NCBI RefSeq assembly: GCF_000484535.1
Contig: NC_022600.1
Location: 744,001-808,000 of the forward strand
From: Gloeobacter kilaueensis JS1
GTDB taxonomy: Bacteria > Cyanobacteriota > Cyanobacteriia > Gloeobacterales > Gloeobacteraceae
Length of the DNA: 64,000 nt
Direction: 5' to 3'
Numbering within the stretch: the stretch's first letter is position 1; every line of letters starts with the position of its first letter. Shown here in pieces: positions 31,671-41,008 of the stretch. The position numbers and the translations under genes are program-made. Under the pieces are notes generated by a model. That model was not told where the DNA came from. It saw nothing but the letters and a program-made list of their open reading frames with translations, and made no database searches.

Positions 31671-33079
31671 GTTTCTAGATTGGGGTCTGTTCGATCGTCG
31701 TGTCTATGGGGCGAGGAGCGATCCTCGCTCCTTTTTTGCCAGCGCTCGACGAACCGGCGGTAGATCGGTGCGCAGGCGGCTTTCAAGGTTCTATCCGGCT
31801 CGATAGATTGGACAGCACGGGTCATGCGGGCCGCCGTTTCGGCGACGGACAGGCCGGACGCCCCAGCCGCTGCCAGAATAGCCGCTCCAAGGGCGGGTTC
31901 TGCCTGGAGGGGCAGGTGCAGGGTGGTACCGAGCACAGCCGCCCGCAGCCGCAACCAGAGCGGACTGCGGTTGCCGCCACCGACACAAAAATGGCGGCCC
32001 GTTCGTGGCATTCCCAACCGTTCCAACTGTTCCAACCCCAGGCGTTCGACGAAAGCGACCCCTTCTAGAAGCCCAGCAAAAAAGCGCGGGTCCGTTACGG
32101 CAAACTCGGGCAGAGCACCGCTAAACGTGCTTTCTGTGATCGGAAAACGTTCGCCGGGACGGCTTAGAGGATAGGCGGTGCTCCCGGTTGGAATGCAACC
32201 TGTCGCCAGCCCGTTGAGGGTGTCCCAGCTTTCTTTTGGATAGAACTGCTCAAGAATCGCCCCGCCGCAGGCGGAGGCGGCTCCCGGCAACCACAAGTTG
32301 CCGTCGGGATGGAGGTGGCTGTAGACCGCGCCACCGGCTCCCTCGATCCGCTCCGTACTCACGCCCTTGAAGATCAGTGTGCTTCCCAGACTGAGGCAGA
32401 CCTCTCCGACGCTGAGCGCACCGGCAGCGATCTGACCGGCAACCCCGTCCGTACAGCCTGCCACCAGTTGCACCCCATCTCCCAGATTCCACCTCGGATC
32501 GAGCCTGCCGAGCACCGTGCCGGGTCTGACGACGGCGGGCAACTGGTGGGCGGGAATACCGGCGGCGAGTGCCCGCCGCCACTCGCCGCTTTCGGGGTCG
32601 TAGCCGCTTTTAAGGGCACAGGTATGGTCGGTCCAGCCGGGGGCTGCGCCCATCGCCATCAGCAAAAAGTCACTCGGATGGACCAGCAGGCAGTCGGCAG
32701 GCCCATGGTCCTGCCACCAGAGCCAGCGGCTCAGTCCCCAACTGGCTGCGATCCCAAAGCGGGCCGCGATTTTGGCCCCCCGGCAGTCGCTGTAGAGCCA
32801 GGCGGGGCTTATGGGCCGGCCCTGCCGGTCGGTGGCAAGGACGGTCCCGGAGGTGCTGGTGATAGCGACGGCCCGCACGGGCGCGGCGAGTTGGCGGCAA
32901 AAGGCGGGCCAGAGCGTCTCCAGCGCCACGAGCCAGCCCAGCGGATCTTGTTCGGTCCCCACAACAGGCCAGCCGCAGCGACTTTCAGCAGCAGGCTGAC
33001 CGCTGCTATCGACAGCAAGCAATCGCAACCCGGAGCTTCCGAGGTCGATTCCGATAAACAACTCAGCGTGCGATAGCAT
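31667..33079 (-). CDS. FGGY carbohydrate kinase (D-ribulose/xylulose kinase-like)
   Basis: Protein of 470 residues. The N-terminal ATPase lobe starts FIGIDLGSSGLRLLAVDSSGQ, and a second lobe shows AGCTDGVAGQIAAGAL (near 228) and SLGSTLIFKG. Near 360 comes FCVGGGNRSPLWLRLRA, the conserved adenosine/FGGY signature region. The shape and length match the plant/cyanobacterial XK-1 group reported as D-ribulose kinase, so that substrate is favoured over xylulose (inference). Confidence 0.8.
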   Translation of the reverse strand: MLSHAELFIGIDLGSSGLRLLAVDSSGQPAAESRCGWPVVGTEQDPLGWLVALETLWPAFCRQLAAPVRAVAITSTSGTVLATDRQGRPISPAWLYSDCRGAKIAARFGIAASWGLSRWLWWQDHGPADCLLVHPSDFLLMAMGAAPGWTDHTCALKSGYDPESGEWRRALAAGIPAHQLPAVVRPGTVLGRLDPRWNLGDGVQLVAGCTDGVAGQIAAGALSVGEVCLSLGSTLIFKGVSTERIEGAGGAVYSHLHPDGNLWLPGAASACGGAILEQFYPKESWDTLNGLATGCIPTGSTAYPLSRPGERFPITESTFSGALPEFAVTDPRFFAGLLEGVAFVERLGLEQLERLGMPRTGRHFCVGGGNRSPLWLRLRAAVLGTTLHLPLQAEPALGAAILAAAGASGLSVAETAARMTRAVQSIEPDRTLKAACAPIYRRFVERWQKRSEDRSSPHRHDDRTDPNLET

Positions 33080-33108
33080 GGAAGAGTGCCGGTGAACCGA
33101 GAACTACC

Positions 33109-33426
33109 ATGGGATTTTTCGATTCTGAGATCGTCCAGCAAGAAGCTCGAGAATTCTACCAGGAGTATCAGGAGCTTATGCGCATCGGCAGCAACTACGG
33201 CAAGTTCGACCGGGAAGGCAAAAAACTATTTATCGAAAAGATGGAAGACTTGCTTGAGCGGCAACGGATCATGCTCAAGCGCATGGAGCTTTCAGATGAT
33301 TTTATGGCCCAGATGGCGATGAAACAGATGACCGAACAGCTCAATACAGTTGGGATGACTCCTCAGCAAATGTTTCAGCAGATGGAGAAGACCCTCGAAG
33401 AGATGAAAGCCCAGATCAAGGAATAA
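33109..33426 (+). CDS. DUF1825 family protein
   Basis: All-helical, charged protein of 105 residues (GFFDSEIVQQEAREFYQEYQ; QMFQQMEKTLEEMKAQIKE end) of a family found essentially in cyanobacteria and plastid lineages. Function is unknown. It has one base between its stop and the next start, so it is in an operon with zur and phr. Confidence 0.85.
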   Translation: MGFFDSEIVQQEAREFYQEYQELMRIGSNYGKFDREGKKLFIEKMEDLLERQRIMLKRMELSDDFMAQMAMKQMTEQLNTVGMTPQQMFQQMEKTLEEMKAQIKE

Positions 33427-33427
33427 G

Positions 33428-33829
33428 ATGTCCGTGCGCAAACTGACCAAGGGCCAGCAGGCTGTTCTGGAGGTGCTCGTTCATTCGCACCGGCCTCTTT
33501 CTGCCCAGGATATCTATCTCGAATTGCGGGGCACCGAGCAGGAAGTGGGACTGGCTACGGTCTATCGCTCGCTCGAAGCGTTGCACGGCGGTGGCCGGGT
33601 TCAGATTATCGACGTGCGCGACAATCAGGCCCACTATCTGATCGGCAAGGCCAGTCACAGCCAGCACCATCTTATCTGTCTCAATTGCAAGCGGGTCGTC
33701 CCCCTCGATCACTGTCCGGTGGGGGACCTCGAAAAGCACCTTTCCCAGGACCACGAATTTCAGATCGAATATCACGTTCTCGATTTTTATGGTACCTGCG
33801 GCGACTGCCGTCAGGTGGTCGGGGTCTAG
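33428..33829 (+). CDS. zur: Fur family regulator, probably Zur
   Basis: Protein of 133 residues with an N-terminal winged helix (QDIYLELRGTEQEVGLATVYRSLEAL) and a zinc site built from two Cys pairs, CLNCKRVVPLDHC and CGDC near the C-terminus. The spacing and the RSLEALHGGGRVQ turn match Zur rather than Fur/PerR in cyanobacteria. Zur represses zinc-uptake and zinc-independent paralogs. The phr start follows 3 bp after its stop. PerR is the main alternative. Confidence 0.8.
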   Translation: MSVRKLTKGQQAVLEVLVHSHRPLSAQDIYLELRGTEQEVGLATVYRSLEALHGGGRVQIIDVRDNQAHYLIGKASHSQHHLICLNCKRVVPLDHCPVGDLEKHLSQDHEFQIEYHVLDFYGTCGDCRQVVGV

Positions 33830-33832
33830 ACT

Positions 33833-35269
33833 GTGCCATCGCTCGCCATCGTCTGGCATCGCCGGGATCTGCGCCTGCAGGACAATCCGGCTCTGGCAAG
33901 GGCAGCGGAGCAATTCCAGCAGGTACTCGCCGTCTTCGTGATCGATCCGGCGATTATAGGTCGCGACGACACTGCCCCGGCGCGGGTCCATTTTTTGCGC
34001 GAATCGCTCGCCGAACTGCAGCGCGCCTACGCTAACCTCGGTGGCCGCCTGGTCGTCTGCCGGGGTGAGCCTGCCGAACAACTGGTGGTGCTCGCCCGGA
34101 CCCTCGGGGCGGAGGCGGTGTTCTTTAACGACGACATCGAGCCCTACGCCCGCACCCGCGACCAGAAGGTGATCGAGGCTCTCGCAGGCGCGGGTGTCGC
34201 CGCCCACCCCTGCGCTGAGATCCTGCTGCATCCTGCCGCAGAGGTCCTCACCGGCCAGGGCAAACCCTATACGGTCTTTACTCCCTTCTGGCGCAACTGG
34301 TCCGCTAAGCCCAAGCCCAGGCCGTTTGCTGCTCCTGAGCGGCTGAGCGCTCCGAGCGTCGAGACTGGCACATTTATAAGCCTGGACGAACTGGGCAAGC
34401 CGTTCTCCGGCAAGCTGCTGGTCACACCGGGGGAGCAGGCAGGGATCAAGTTGCTCGATCACTTCTGCGAGGCGGCTCTCTACCGCTACGACGAGCGGCG
34501 CGACCACCCGGCGGAGCCCGGCACCTCGTTGCTGAGCGCCCATCTCAAGTTTGGAACCATCGGCATCCGCGCTGTCTGGCAGCGCACGATCGAAAGCTGG
34601 CGCAAGGCACCAGCCGATCGAGAGCGGGCCAACCTGGCGGTCTGGCAGCAGGAATTGGGCTGGCGAGAATTTTATAAATACGAACTTGCCCACTTTCCGG
34701 AGCTGGCGGAGCGGCCTTTTCGGCGTGCCTTCGAGCAGTTTCCCTACGACCACGACCGCGAGCGCTTCGAGCGCTGGTGCCGGGGCGAAACGGGCTTTCC
34801 CTTCGTCGATGCGGCGATGCGCCAGCTCAACACTGTCTCGTGGATGCACAACCGCCTGCGCATGGTCGTCGCCAGTTTTCTGACCAAAGATCTGCTTTTG
34901 CCTTACCAGTGGGGCGAGCGCTACTTTATGCAAAAACTGGTAGACGGCGATCTGTCGGCCAACAACGGCGGCTGGCAGTGGGCCGCTTCGGTGGGGACCG
35001 ATCCCAAGCCGCTGCGCATCTTCAACCCCTCGACCCAGGCGCGCCGCTACGACTCCGAGGCCACTTACATCCGCCGCTGGCTACCGGAACTTGCCCCAGT
35101 CGATACCGCCATGCTCGTCGAATCTGAGCGCTTCTCGCCCTTGTTTCGCTCGCGCTACGGCTATCCCCAGGCGATCGTCGAGCACAAGAGCCAGCAGCAG
35201 ATCTTCAAGGAGCGCTACCGGCAGATCCACTCCACCGAAAAACAAGCAGATACCTCTACCAGTGACTGA
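33833..35269 (+). CDS. phr: Deoxyribodipyrimidine photolyase
   Basis: Photolyase of 478 residues, GTG start. The antenna-binding domain (IVWHRRDLRLQDNPAL) is followed by the FAD domain with WQQELGWREFYKYELA, WMHNRLRMVVASFLTKDL, and the NGGWQWAASVGTDPKPLRIF core that holds the flavin. It repairs CPD lesions under blue light. The conserved Trp chain positions are consistent. Third gene of the DUF1825-zur-phr operon. Confidence 0.95.
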   Translation: MPSLAIVWHRRDLRLQDNPALARAAEQFQQVLAVFVIDPAIIGRDDTAPARVHFLRESLAELQRAYANLGGRLVVCRGEPAEQLVVLARTLGAEAVFFNDDIEPYARTRDQKVIEALAGAGVAAHPCAEILLHPAAEVLTGQGKPYTVFTPFWRNWSAKPKPRPFAAPERLSAPSVETGTFISLDELGKPFSGKLLVTPGEQAGIKLLDHFCEAALYRYDERRDHPAEPGTSLLSAHLKFGTIGIRAVWQRTIESWRKAPADRERANLAVWQQELGWREFYKYELAHFPELAERPFRRAFEQFPYDHDRERFERWCRGETGFPFVDAAMRQLNTVSWMHNRLRMVVASFLTKDLLLPYQWGERYFMQKLVDGDLSANNGGWQWAASVGTDPKPLRIFNPSTQARRYDSEATYIRRWLPELAPVDTAMLVESERFSPLFRSRYGYPQAIVEHKSQQQIFKERYRQIHSTEKQADTSTSD

Positions 35270-35360
35270 CGATCAGATAGCCCCAGATCTGCTAAAACGG
35301 AAGATAATGGCCCGAAATATTTGCAATGGTGAGCTTTTCGCCTGAGCAGACTTTCTTTTT

Positions 35361-36779
35361 ATGGTAGAACCTCCTTTATTGCTGATGGCCGCGACGGCGA
35401 CCGATATCGTGCTGTCGTGGCCTGAGGTGTTGTTCCGGCTCGTTGCGGTTCTGTTGCTGGTTTTGCTCAACGGCTTTTTTGTCGCCACCGAATTTTCGCT
35501 CGTCTCGGTGCGCCGCACCCGCATCGAGCAGTTGGTCGAGGAAGGCAACCGCAGCGCCCTGGCGGTGCAGCGCTCGCAAAAGGACCTCGACCGCTATCTC
35601 TCGGCCACTCAGCTTGGGATCACGATCGCTTCGCTCGCTTTAGGCTGGATCGGCGAGGGAACCATCGCTTCTCTGCTGGAGGGAGTGGTGAGCTTTCTGT
35701 CGGTGCAGGCGGCACCGGCGTTGCTCCATACCCTGAGCACGGCCCTGGCCTTTTTGCTAATTACTTATATGCATATCGTGCTCGGAGAACTCGCCCCCAA
35801 GTCGGTGGCGATCCTGTATCCGGAGCGCACGGCCCTGGTCTTTGCCTGGGCAAACGAAATCTTCTACAAGCTATTTGCGCCATTTTTGAGTCTGCTTAAC
35901 TGGTCCTCGTGGCTGGTGCTGCGCAGCTTCGGCATCCGGGCCACCCTCGACACCCACACCAACCCGATCAGCCCCGAGGAGTTGCAGTTGCTCATCGCCT
36001 CTCCCATCGCCTCCGGCCTCGACAGGGATGAGCAGGTGCTGCTTGAAAATGTCTTCGAGTTCGGCGATGCGGTCGCCGTCGATGTAATGGTGCCGCGCAC
36101 CTCGATCGATGCGCTGCCCGTCGATGCGACGATTCAGCAGGTGCTGACGGAGGTGGCCCAGACCGGCCACTCGCGCTATCCGCTCTACCAGGACTCCCTC
36201 GATGTGATCAAGGGCATGATCTCGATCAAGGACGTGATTGCCCGGCTGGGCGATCAGAGTGTGCAACTGAGCGATACCGTCGGTCCCCTCGCCCGGCCCA
36301 TCCAGTTCGTGCCCGAAAACAAGCGCATCAGTGAGCTGTTGACCCAGATGCAGCGCGAGCGCCAGGCGATGGTGATCGTCGTAGACGAATTTGGCGGCAC
36401 AGCGGGCCTGCTGACGATGGAAAACCTGCTCGAAGAACTGGTGGGCAACATCACCGACGAGGGCGAAGCGGTGTCCCTCGACATCGTCCGGCTCGACGAG
36501 CACACCGCGATTATCCAGGCCCAGACCGATCTTGAGGAGGTCAACGAGCATCTGGGCCTTGATCTGCCGCTCTCAGACGAGTACAAGACCCTGGGCGGCT
36601 TCTTGATGTACCAGCTCCATAAGGTGCCTGAACCGGGCGAACAGCTCCTCTACGACGAACTTGAATTGAAGGTGCTCGAGATGGAAGGACCGCGCCTCGA
36701 GCGCATCCAGCTGGTTCTGCCCCGCCGCATCGAACCCGAGGCGGCCAGCCCCTCGACCCGCCTCGATGGCTCTGGATAG
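35361..36779 (+). CDS. CNNM/CorC-family transporter (hemolysin-like, CBS domains)
   Basis: Protein of 472 residues. The N-terminal DUF21 membrane domain with about four spans (1-190) contains GFFVATEFSLVSVRRTRIEQ and LGITIASLALGWIGEG. A CBS pair follows (about 210-345, VMVPRTSIDALPVD to VIARLGD) and a C-terminal CorC_HlyC domain (QAMVIVVDEFGGTAGLLTMENLLEELVG near 350). Such proteins export Mg2+/Co2+ or divalent ions. The name hemolysin is historic. Confidence 0.9.
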   Translation: MVEPPLLLMAATATDIVLSWPEVLFRLVAVLLLVLLNGFFVATEFSLVSVRRTRIEQLVEEGNRSALAVQRSQKDLDRYLSATQLGITIASLALGWIGEGTIASLLEGVVSFLSVQAAPALLHTLSTALAFLLITYMHIVLGELAPKSVAILYPERTALVFAWANEIFYKLFAPFLSLLNWSSWLVLRSFGIRATLDTHTNPISPEELQLLIASPIASGLDRDEQVLLENVFEFGDAVAVDVMVPRTSIDALPVDATIQQVLTEVAQTGHSRYPLYQDSLDVIKGMISIKDVIARLGDQSVQLSDTVGPLARPIQFVPENKRISELLTQMQRERQAMVIVVDEFGGTAGLLTMENLLEELVGNITDEGEAVSLDIVRLDEHTAIIQAQTDLEEVNEHLGLDLPLSDEYKTLGGFLMYQLHKVPEPGEQLLYDELELKVLEMEGPRLERIQLVLPRRIEPEAASPSTRLDGSG

Positions 36780-36952
36780 TAATATATTTTCTTGTCGATT
36801 GCGCAGCAAAAATTTACCTCGATATTTTTAATTGCAACCGTGAGCGCCAGTCGCGGATGCTAACGTGAATGGAACAGAAAACGCCCTGACATCGCAGCTG
36901 AAAAGCAAGTGGGCTGCTGTCGGGTGTAGCGTGTCACCACAGGAGGCTGTGT

Positions 36953-37516
36953 ATGCAATTTGCCATCCACGGTAAGAACATTGAAGTCACCGAGCCCATT
37001 CGCGAATACGTCAGCTCCAAGCTGGAAAAGGTTTTTTCTCACTTCGATCAAATTACAATGGGTGTAGATGTTTATCTATCCGTGGCACGCAATCCGCGCA
37101 TTTCCCGGTGTCATTCTGCTGAGGTGACGGTGCAGGCGAACGGTGCGGTGATCCGCGCCGAAGAGGAGACAGAAAATTTGTATGCAAGCATCGATCTGGT
37201 GGCTGACAAGTTGCACCGGCAACTGCGCAAGTACAAAGAACGAATCCAAAAAAAACCAAAGCCAAAGACAGCCCTGGCGGTGGCCGGTCAGGAGCCGATT
37301 AGCCTTCCTAACGGCAACGACCGCGCCAGGGGGTTACCCAAAGAAGTCGTGCGCACCAAGTACTTTGCCATGCCTCCGATGACCCCCGAGGAGGCGCTCG
37401 AACAGCTAAGCCTGGTCGATCACGATTTTTTTGTCTTTCGCAACGTCGAGACAGGCGAGATCAACGTGCTCTACGAGCGCAACCACGGCGGTTTTGGCCT
37501 GATCATGCCGCGCTAG
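36953..37516 (+). CDS. hpf: Long-form ribosome hibernation promoting factor
   Basis: Protein of 187 residues, long HPF/LrtA type. The N-terminal S30AE domain ([20 protein letters not shown]) binds the 30S decoding region, and the C-terminal dimerisation domain ([20 protein letters not shown], residues ~130-187, including DHDFFVFRN) promotes 100S formation. A Lys/Pro hinge KKNQSQ-like linker sits near 105. It is expressed in the dark or in stationary phase in cyanobacteria. Ends at the convergent rsfS. Confidence 0.95.
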   Translation: MQFAIHGKNIEVTEPIREYVSSKLEKVFSHFDQITMGVDVYLSVARNPRISRCHSAEVTVQANGAVIRAEEETENLYASIDLVADKLHRQLRKYKERIQKKPKPKTALAVAGQEPISLPNGNDRARGLPKEVVRTKYFAMPPMTPEEALEQLSLVDHDFFVFRNVETGEINVLYERNHGGFGLIMPR

Positions 37517-37885
37517 CTAGATGAGCACACCCGCCAGATCGACGCGCTCAGCGTGGCCCCAGAACGCTTCGAGTTGATAAAAGGCGCGCTCCGAGGGCAG
37601 CATGATGTGGACGATCACATCGCCGTAATCGACCAGCACCCAGCTGCCCTCGCCCAACCCTTCGACGCGCACCGGTTTGCGCTCGCACTCAAAGCGGATC
37701 TTCTCTTCGATCGCGCCACCGATTGCCCGGACCTGGGCGCGGGAATTGCCTGTGACGATCACAAAATAATCGGCCAGGATCGTTACCTGGCCCACTTCGA
37801 GGACGACGATCTCCTCGCCTTTTTTATCGTCGGCGGCCCGGACGGCGGCGACAGCGAGGGCGAATGCAGCGGGATCGATCAGCAA
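37517..37885 (-). CDS. rsfS: Ribosome silencing factor RsfS
   Basis: Protein of 122 residues using the TTG at 37885, which has CAGGAG about 12 bp upstream. A TTG at 37912 would overlap yqeK by more. Core phrases are VTILADYFVIVTGNSRAQVRAI and SWVLVDYGDVIVHIMLPSER. RsfS binds L14 and blocks subunit joining under starvation. Operon with yqeK, its usual partner. Stops 1 bp from hpf stop on the other strand, so two ribosome-hibernation genes converge. Confidence 0.88.
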   Translation of the reverse strand: MLIDPAAFALAVAAVRAADDKKGEEIVVLEVGQVTILADYFVIVTGNSRAQVRAIGGAIEEKIRFECERKPVRVEGLGEGSWVLVDYGDVIVHIMLPSERAFYQLEAFWGHAERVDLAGVLI

Positions 37886-38487
37886 CGTTGCGACGGCTCC
37901 TGTAGAGAACAAAGCGCCCAGTTGCGGGTGAGCAACGTGCGCGGATGAATAAGACGGCGATTATGGATGAGTTCCAGGATAGTCTGCTCGGCTCCGCTCA
38001 GCACTGCCGACCGTAGACTGCCCATCGCCGCCTTGCGCACGATCTCGACATCTTCGCCCCGCCGCGTCGGCTCAATCCAGTCGGCGACGTAGAGAATCTG
38101 ACTCAAGATATCGAGGTCGCTGTTGCCCAGGGTGTGGTTGGCGATCGCTGCGAGCACGCTCGGGTCGGTTTCACCAAAAAGCTCGCGGGCAAGGCCGGCG
38201 CTGACATCGGCGTGCAGCAGGTGGGGAGTGGAGCGCTGGATCGCATCGATGGGGATACCAAGGCGCTCCGCCTCACTCAGGAGCTGCTCCGGCCCAAAGT
38301 ACTTGGCCAGATCGTGCAACAGCCCGGCCCGGCCCGCTCGATCGAGATCCGCTCCCCAGCGCTGGGCCAGCTCGATCGCTGTCGCCTCGACACCGAGGAT
38401 GTGAGTGAGCCGTCTGGCCGGCACGTGCTGCTCCAGCCATGCGAGCACGGGGGTGCGCCAGGTTGTCTTGAGTGCTGGACCCGGCAT
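37879..38487 (-). CDS. yqeK: YqeK-type HD-domain diadenosine tetraphosphatase
   Basis: Protein of 202 residues from the ATG at 38487, which has CAGGAGAG upstream. The HD metal motifs HILGVEATAIELA and GLLHDLAKYF are near residues 30-60, with HLLHADVSAGLA and NHTLGN following. The family hydrolyses Ap4A symmetrically. Overlaps rsfS by several bases, a conserved pairing. Confidence 0.85.
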   Translation of the reverse strand: MPGPALKTTWRTPVLAWLEQHVPARRLTHILGVEATAIELAQRWGADLDRAGRAGLLHDLAKYFGPEQLLSEAERLGIPIDAIQRSTPHLLHADVSAGLARELFGETDPSVLAAIANHTLGNSDLDILSQILYVADWIEPTRRGEDVEIVRKAAMGSLRSAVLSGAEQTILELIHNRRLIHPRTLLTRNWALCSLQEPSQRC

Positions 38488-38665
38488 CGAACTCTCCTGC
38501 AAACGCAATGCCTCGATCTTAGCAGCGTCAACGGGTCTGCCTCCCCACATCGGACCAATCTGGAGCAGGTCAGAGGACTCTCAAGGACGAGCCACTTCTG
38601 TCACCGGCCAGGGGAAAAGCGATCCAGTCCCACCCTGCAGGCAGCAGCTCGTTCCGCAAAAGACG

Positions 38666-40666
38666 TTAATGTTCAACTGCCCCTAACGTTTTAAGGGCGA
38701 TGGTTTGCGTGGCAGTCAACCCGGTTGCTCCCTGAATGTTCATGCCCTCATAGAGACGATTGACTCGTATCGTTTTGAGGCACTCTCCTGTTGTCGAATT
38801 CCACAGCCTGATCGTTTCATCTTGACTACCGCTGAGCAAGATCGAAGCTGTGTCCGATGCCGGGCTGAACTGAACTGAACTGACCCGGCTTGCGTGCCCT
38901 TGCAGGACTTTCTGGCAGGTGTGCTCATCGACATTCCACAGGCGGATGGTTTGATCGTCGCTGCCACTGGCCAGGATACGGCCACTGGCGCTGAAGGCAA
39001 CGGAGCGCACTCCACTGGTGTGATCGTGTAATGTTGCCAGGCAGGTGCCGTCCTGCACATTCCAGAAGCGAACTGAGCAGTCCAGGCTACCAGTTGCGAG
39101 AGTTTGACCGTCGGGGCTGAAGGCGGCGGACAAGACCCAACCGGTATGTCCCCGTAGGGTTGTGAGGCAGGTGCCATCCCGCGCATCCCATAGCCGCACG
39201 GTGCAATCGTTGCTGCCACTTGCCAGAGTGTAGCCATTTGGGCTGAACGTAACGGCCCAAACCCAACCCGTATGGCCCTGTAGGGTTCTACGGTGAGCGC
39301 CATTGCGCGTATCCCATAGGCGCACAGTTTGATCGTTGCCGGTACTTGCGAGAGTCTGACCGTCGGGACTAAACGCAATCGACAAAACCCAACCGGTATG
39401 ACCTTGTAGGGTTGTGAGGCAGGTGCCGTCCCGCACATCCCATAGCCGCACAGTTTGGTCATTGCTACCACTGGCCAGCATCTGGCCCTTCGGACAAAAC
39501 GCCACTGTCCAGATCCAGTTTGTGTGTCCTGGCAGATCTCTAGAGCACGTTTCTTGCTGCACATCCCAGAGCCGCACCAGGGCGTCGTAACTGCCACTGG
39601 CGAGCAGGGAGCCATCTGGACTGAATTTGACCGAAGTGACCCCGCTGGTTTGCCCTTGAAATGTCTTAAGACAGGTGCCATCCTCGATATCCCACAGGCG
39701 AGCTGAAAGGTCTGCACTGCCACTGGCGAGGGTTTGACCATCGCCGTTGAAGGCCACATCCCAAACACAACTGCTGTGGCCTTGCAGCAGTTTGAAGCAG
39801 GTTCCATCCTGTACATTCCACAACCGCACTGAGGCATCTTCGCTACCAGTGGCGAGCGTCCGGCCATCGGGACTGAAGCTGAGTGAGGTAACCCAACCCG
39901 TATGCCCCCGCAGTATCTGGCGGCAGGTGCCTGTTTGTATCTCCCACAGTCGAACCGTGCGATCGTCACTACCGCTGGCGAGGGTTTGACCATCGCGGCT
40001 AAAAGCAACCGCCCTCACCCACCGGGTATGTCCCTGCAAGGTTTTGAGGGAGGTTCTGTGAGCAACGCTCCACAACTGGATCGAAGCGTCCTCGCTCGCA
40101 CTCGCAAGCAGCTGTCCATCGGGACTGAAGCGGATTGCAGTCACCCCGCCCGTGTGGCCCTGCAAAATCGCTACACAGGTGCCGTCGTGTACATTCCAGA
40201 GCCGAATCGTTCGGTCGTCACTGCCACTGGCAAGCATTTGGCCATCGGGGCTGAACGCGATCGCCCAGACCCGACTCCGATGACCGTGCAGTGTTCTAAG
40301 ACAGGTTTTTGGGAGATGACTGGGAGCACTCGCTTCGATCAAATTTGACGGATGGGACTGTTCAAAATCGAGGCTCTGCACATCCCACAACCGGATCAGC
40401 GAGTCATGGCTGCTGCTTGCGAGAGTTTTTCCGTCAGGACTGAAGGTGACTGCCCAGATCCAACCGGTATGTCCCTGCAATCTCAAAAGCTGTTGACCAC
40501 TGGCCACCCGCCACAGGCAAATCTTACCGTCCAAATCGCCCGTTGCGAGCAAACTGCCATCCGGGCTAAAGCTGACTGACATAACGCTACTTAAGGTTTC
40601 TGCAAACACAGATGTGGCGAGATCTGCGTTCCGAAAGTTGACTCCTGCCAGGTTGACCTGCCGCAA
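38666..40666 (-). CDS. C-terminal fragment of NB-ARC/WD40 protein (14 WD repeats)
   Basis: C-terminal fragment of 666 codons of a split gene, in frame from codon TTG at 40666. A short pentapeptide-like stretch ([16 protein letters not shown]) leads to 14 consecutive WD40 repeats (e.g. [19 protein letters not shown]) that could form two seven-bladed propellers. It ends with the typical cyanobacterial tail LKTLGAVEH. It should be continuous with the NB-ARC part at 41932-43598. The IS between blocks that. If translated alone it would be a soluble propeller without its ATPase. Confidence 0.8.
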   Translation of the reverse strand: MRQVNLAGVNFRNADLATSVFAETLSSVMSVSFSPDGSLLATGDLDGKICLWRVASGQQLLRLQGHTGWIWAVTFSPDGKTLASSSHDSLIRLWDVQSLDFEQSHPSNLIEASAPSHLPKTCLRTLHGHRSRVWAIAFSPDGQMLASGSDDRTIRLWNVHDGTCVAILQGHTGGVTAIRFSPDGQLLASASEDASIQLWSVAHRTSLKTLQGHTRWVRAVAFSRDGQTLASGSDDRTVRLWEIQTGTCRQILRGHTGWVTSLSFSPDGRTLATGSEDASVRLWNVQDGTCFKLLQGHSSCVWDVAFNGDGQTLASGSADLSARLWDIEDGTCLKTFQGQTSGVTSVKFSPDGSLLASGSYDALVRLWDVQQETCSRDLPGHTNWIWTVAFCPKGQMLASGSNDQTVRLWDVRDGTCLTTLQGHTGWVLSIAFSPDGQTLASTGNDQTVRLWDTRNGAHRRTLQGHTGWVWAVTFSPNGYTLASGSNDCTVRLWDARDGTCLTTLRGHTGWVLSAAFSPDGQTLATGSLDCSVRFWNVQDGTCLATLHDHTSGVRSVAFSASGRILASGSDDQTIRLWNVDEHTCQKVLQGHASRVSSVQFSPASDTASILLSGSQDETIRLWNSTTGECLKTIRVNRLYEGMNIQGATGLTATQTIALKTLGAVEH

Positions 40667-40670
40667 GTCG
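40667..40670. repeat. Target-site duplication, left copy (GTCG)
   Basis: 4-bp direct repeat flanking the IS. The other copy is at 41928-41931. Deleting one copy plus the element restores the host frame. Confidence 0.88.
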
Positions 40671-40718
40671 TGACGTGCAACCGCTAAAGTGAACCGCGTA
40701 GAATGTGAGTCTTCCAGC
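40671..40718 (+). repeat. Left inverted repeat of the IS
   Basis: About 48 bp whose ordered blocks (TGAC, CCG, TGAaCCGC, GAATGTGAGT, TTCCAGC) recur in inverted form at 41882-41927 with small indels. Confidence 0.85.
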
Positions 40719-40741
40719 CGACACCACTGACGAGGAAGACC

Positions 40742-41008
40742 ATGAAGAAAAGCCGTTTCACGACTGAACAGATCATTGCCATCCTGGGTGAGGGGCAGGC
40801 CGGTGCTAACGTGGCAGAGCTATGCCGCAGACACGGTATCAGCGAGCAGACCTACTATCGCTGGAAGGCCAAGTACGGTGGAATGGAAATCTCTGAAGCT
40901 CAGCGCCTGAAGGATCTCGAAGCAGAAAACCGCAAACTCAAGCAGATCGTCGCCGACCAAGCTCTCGACCTTCATGCCCTCAAGGCGGTGCTGTCAAAAA
41001 AATTCTAA
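40742..41008 (+). CDS. IS3-family transposase OrfA
   Basis: Protein of 88 residues with a helix-turn-helix ([20 protein letters not shown] followed by [17 protein letters not shown]) and a leucine-zipper-like coiled coil ([20 protein letters not shown]). It binds the IS ends. Near its 3' end lies A7 (40996-41002); a -1 slip there would fuse it to OrfB. Confidence 0.93.
   Translation: MKKSRFTTEQIIAILGEGQAGANVAELCRRHGISEQTYYRWKAKYGGMEISEAQRLKDLEAENRKLKQIVADQALDLHALKAVLSKKF

Noticed and set aside
33416-34933. 505-residue minus-strand frame opposite zur/phr
   Set aside because: Shadow frame; the plus-strand photolyase and Zur motifs are clear.
38866-38884. Three-copy TGAAC tandem in the WD40 gene
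   Set aside because: Short and in frame with the repeat coding; probably chance plus WD40 redundancy.
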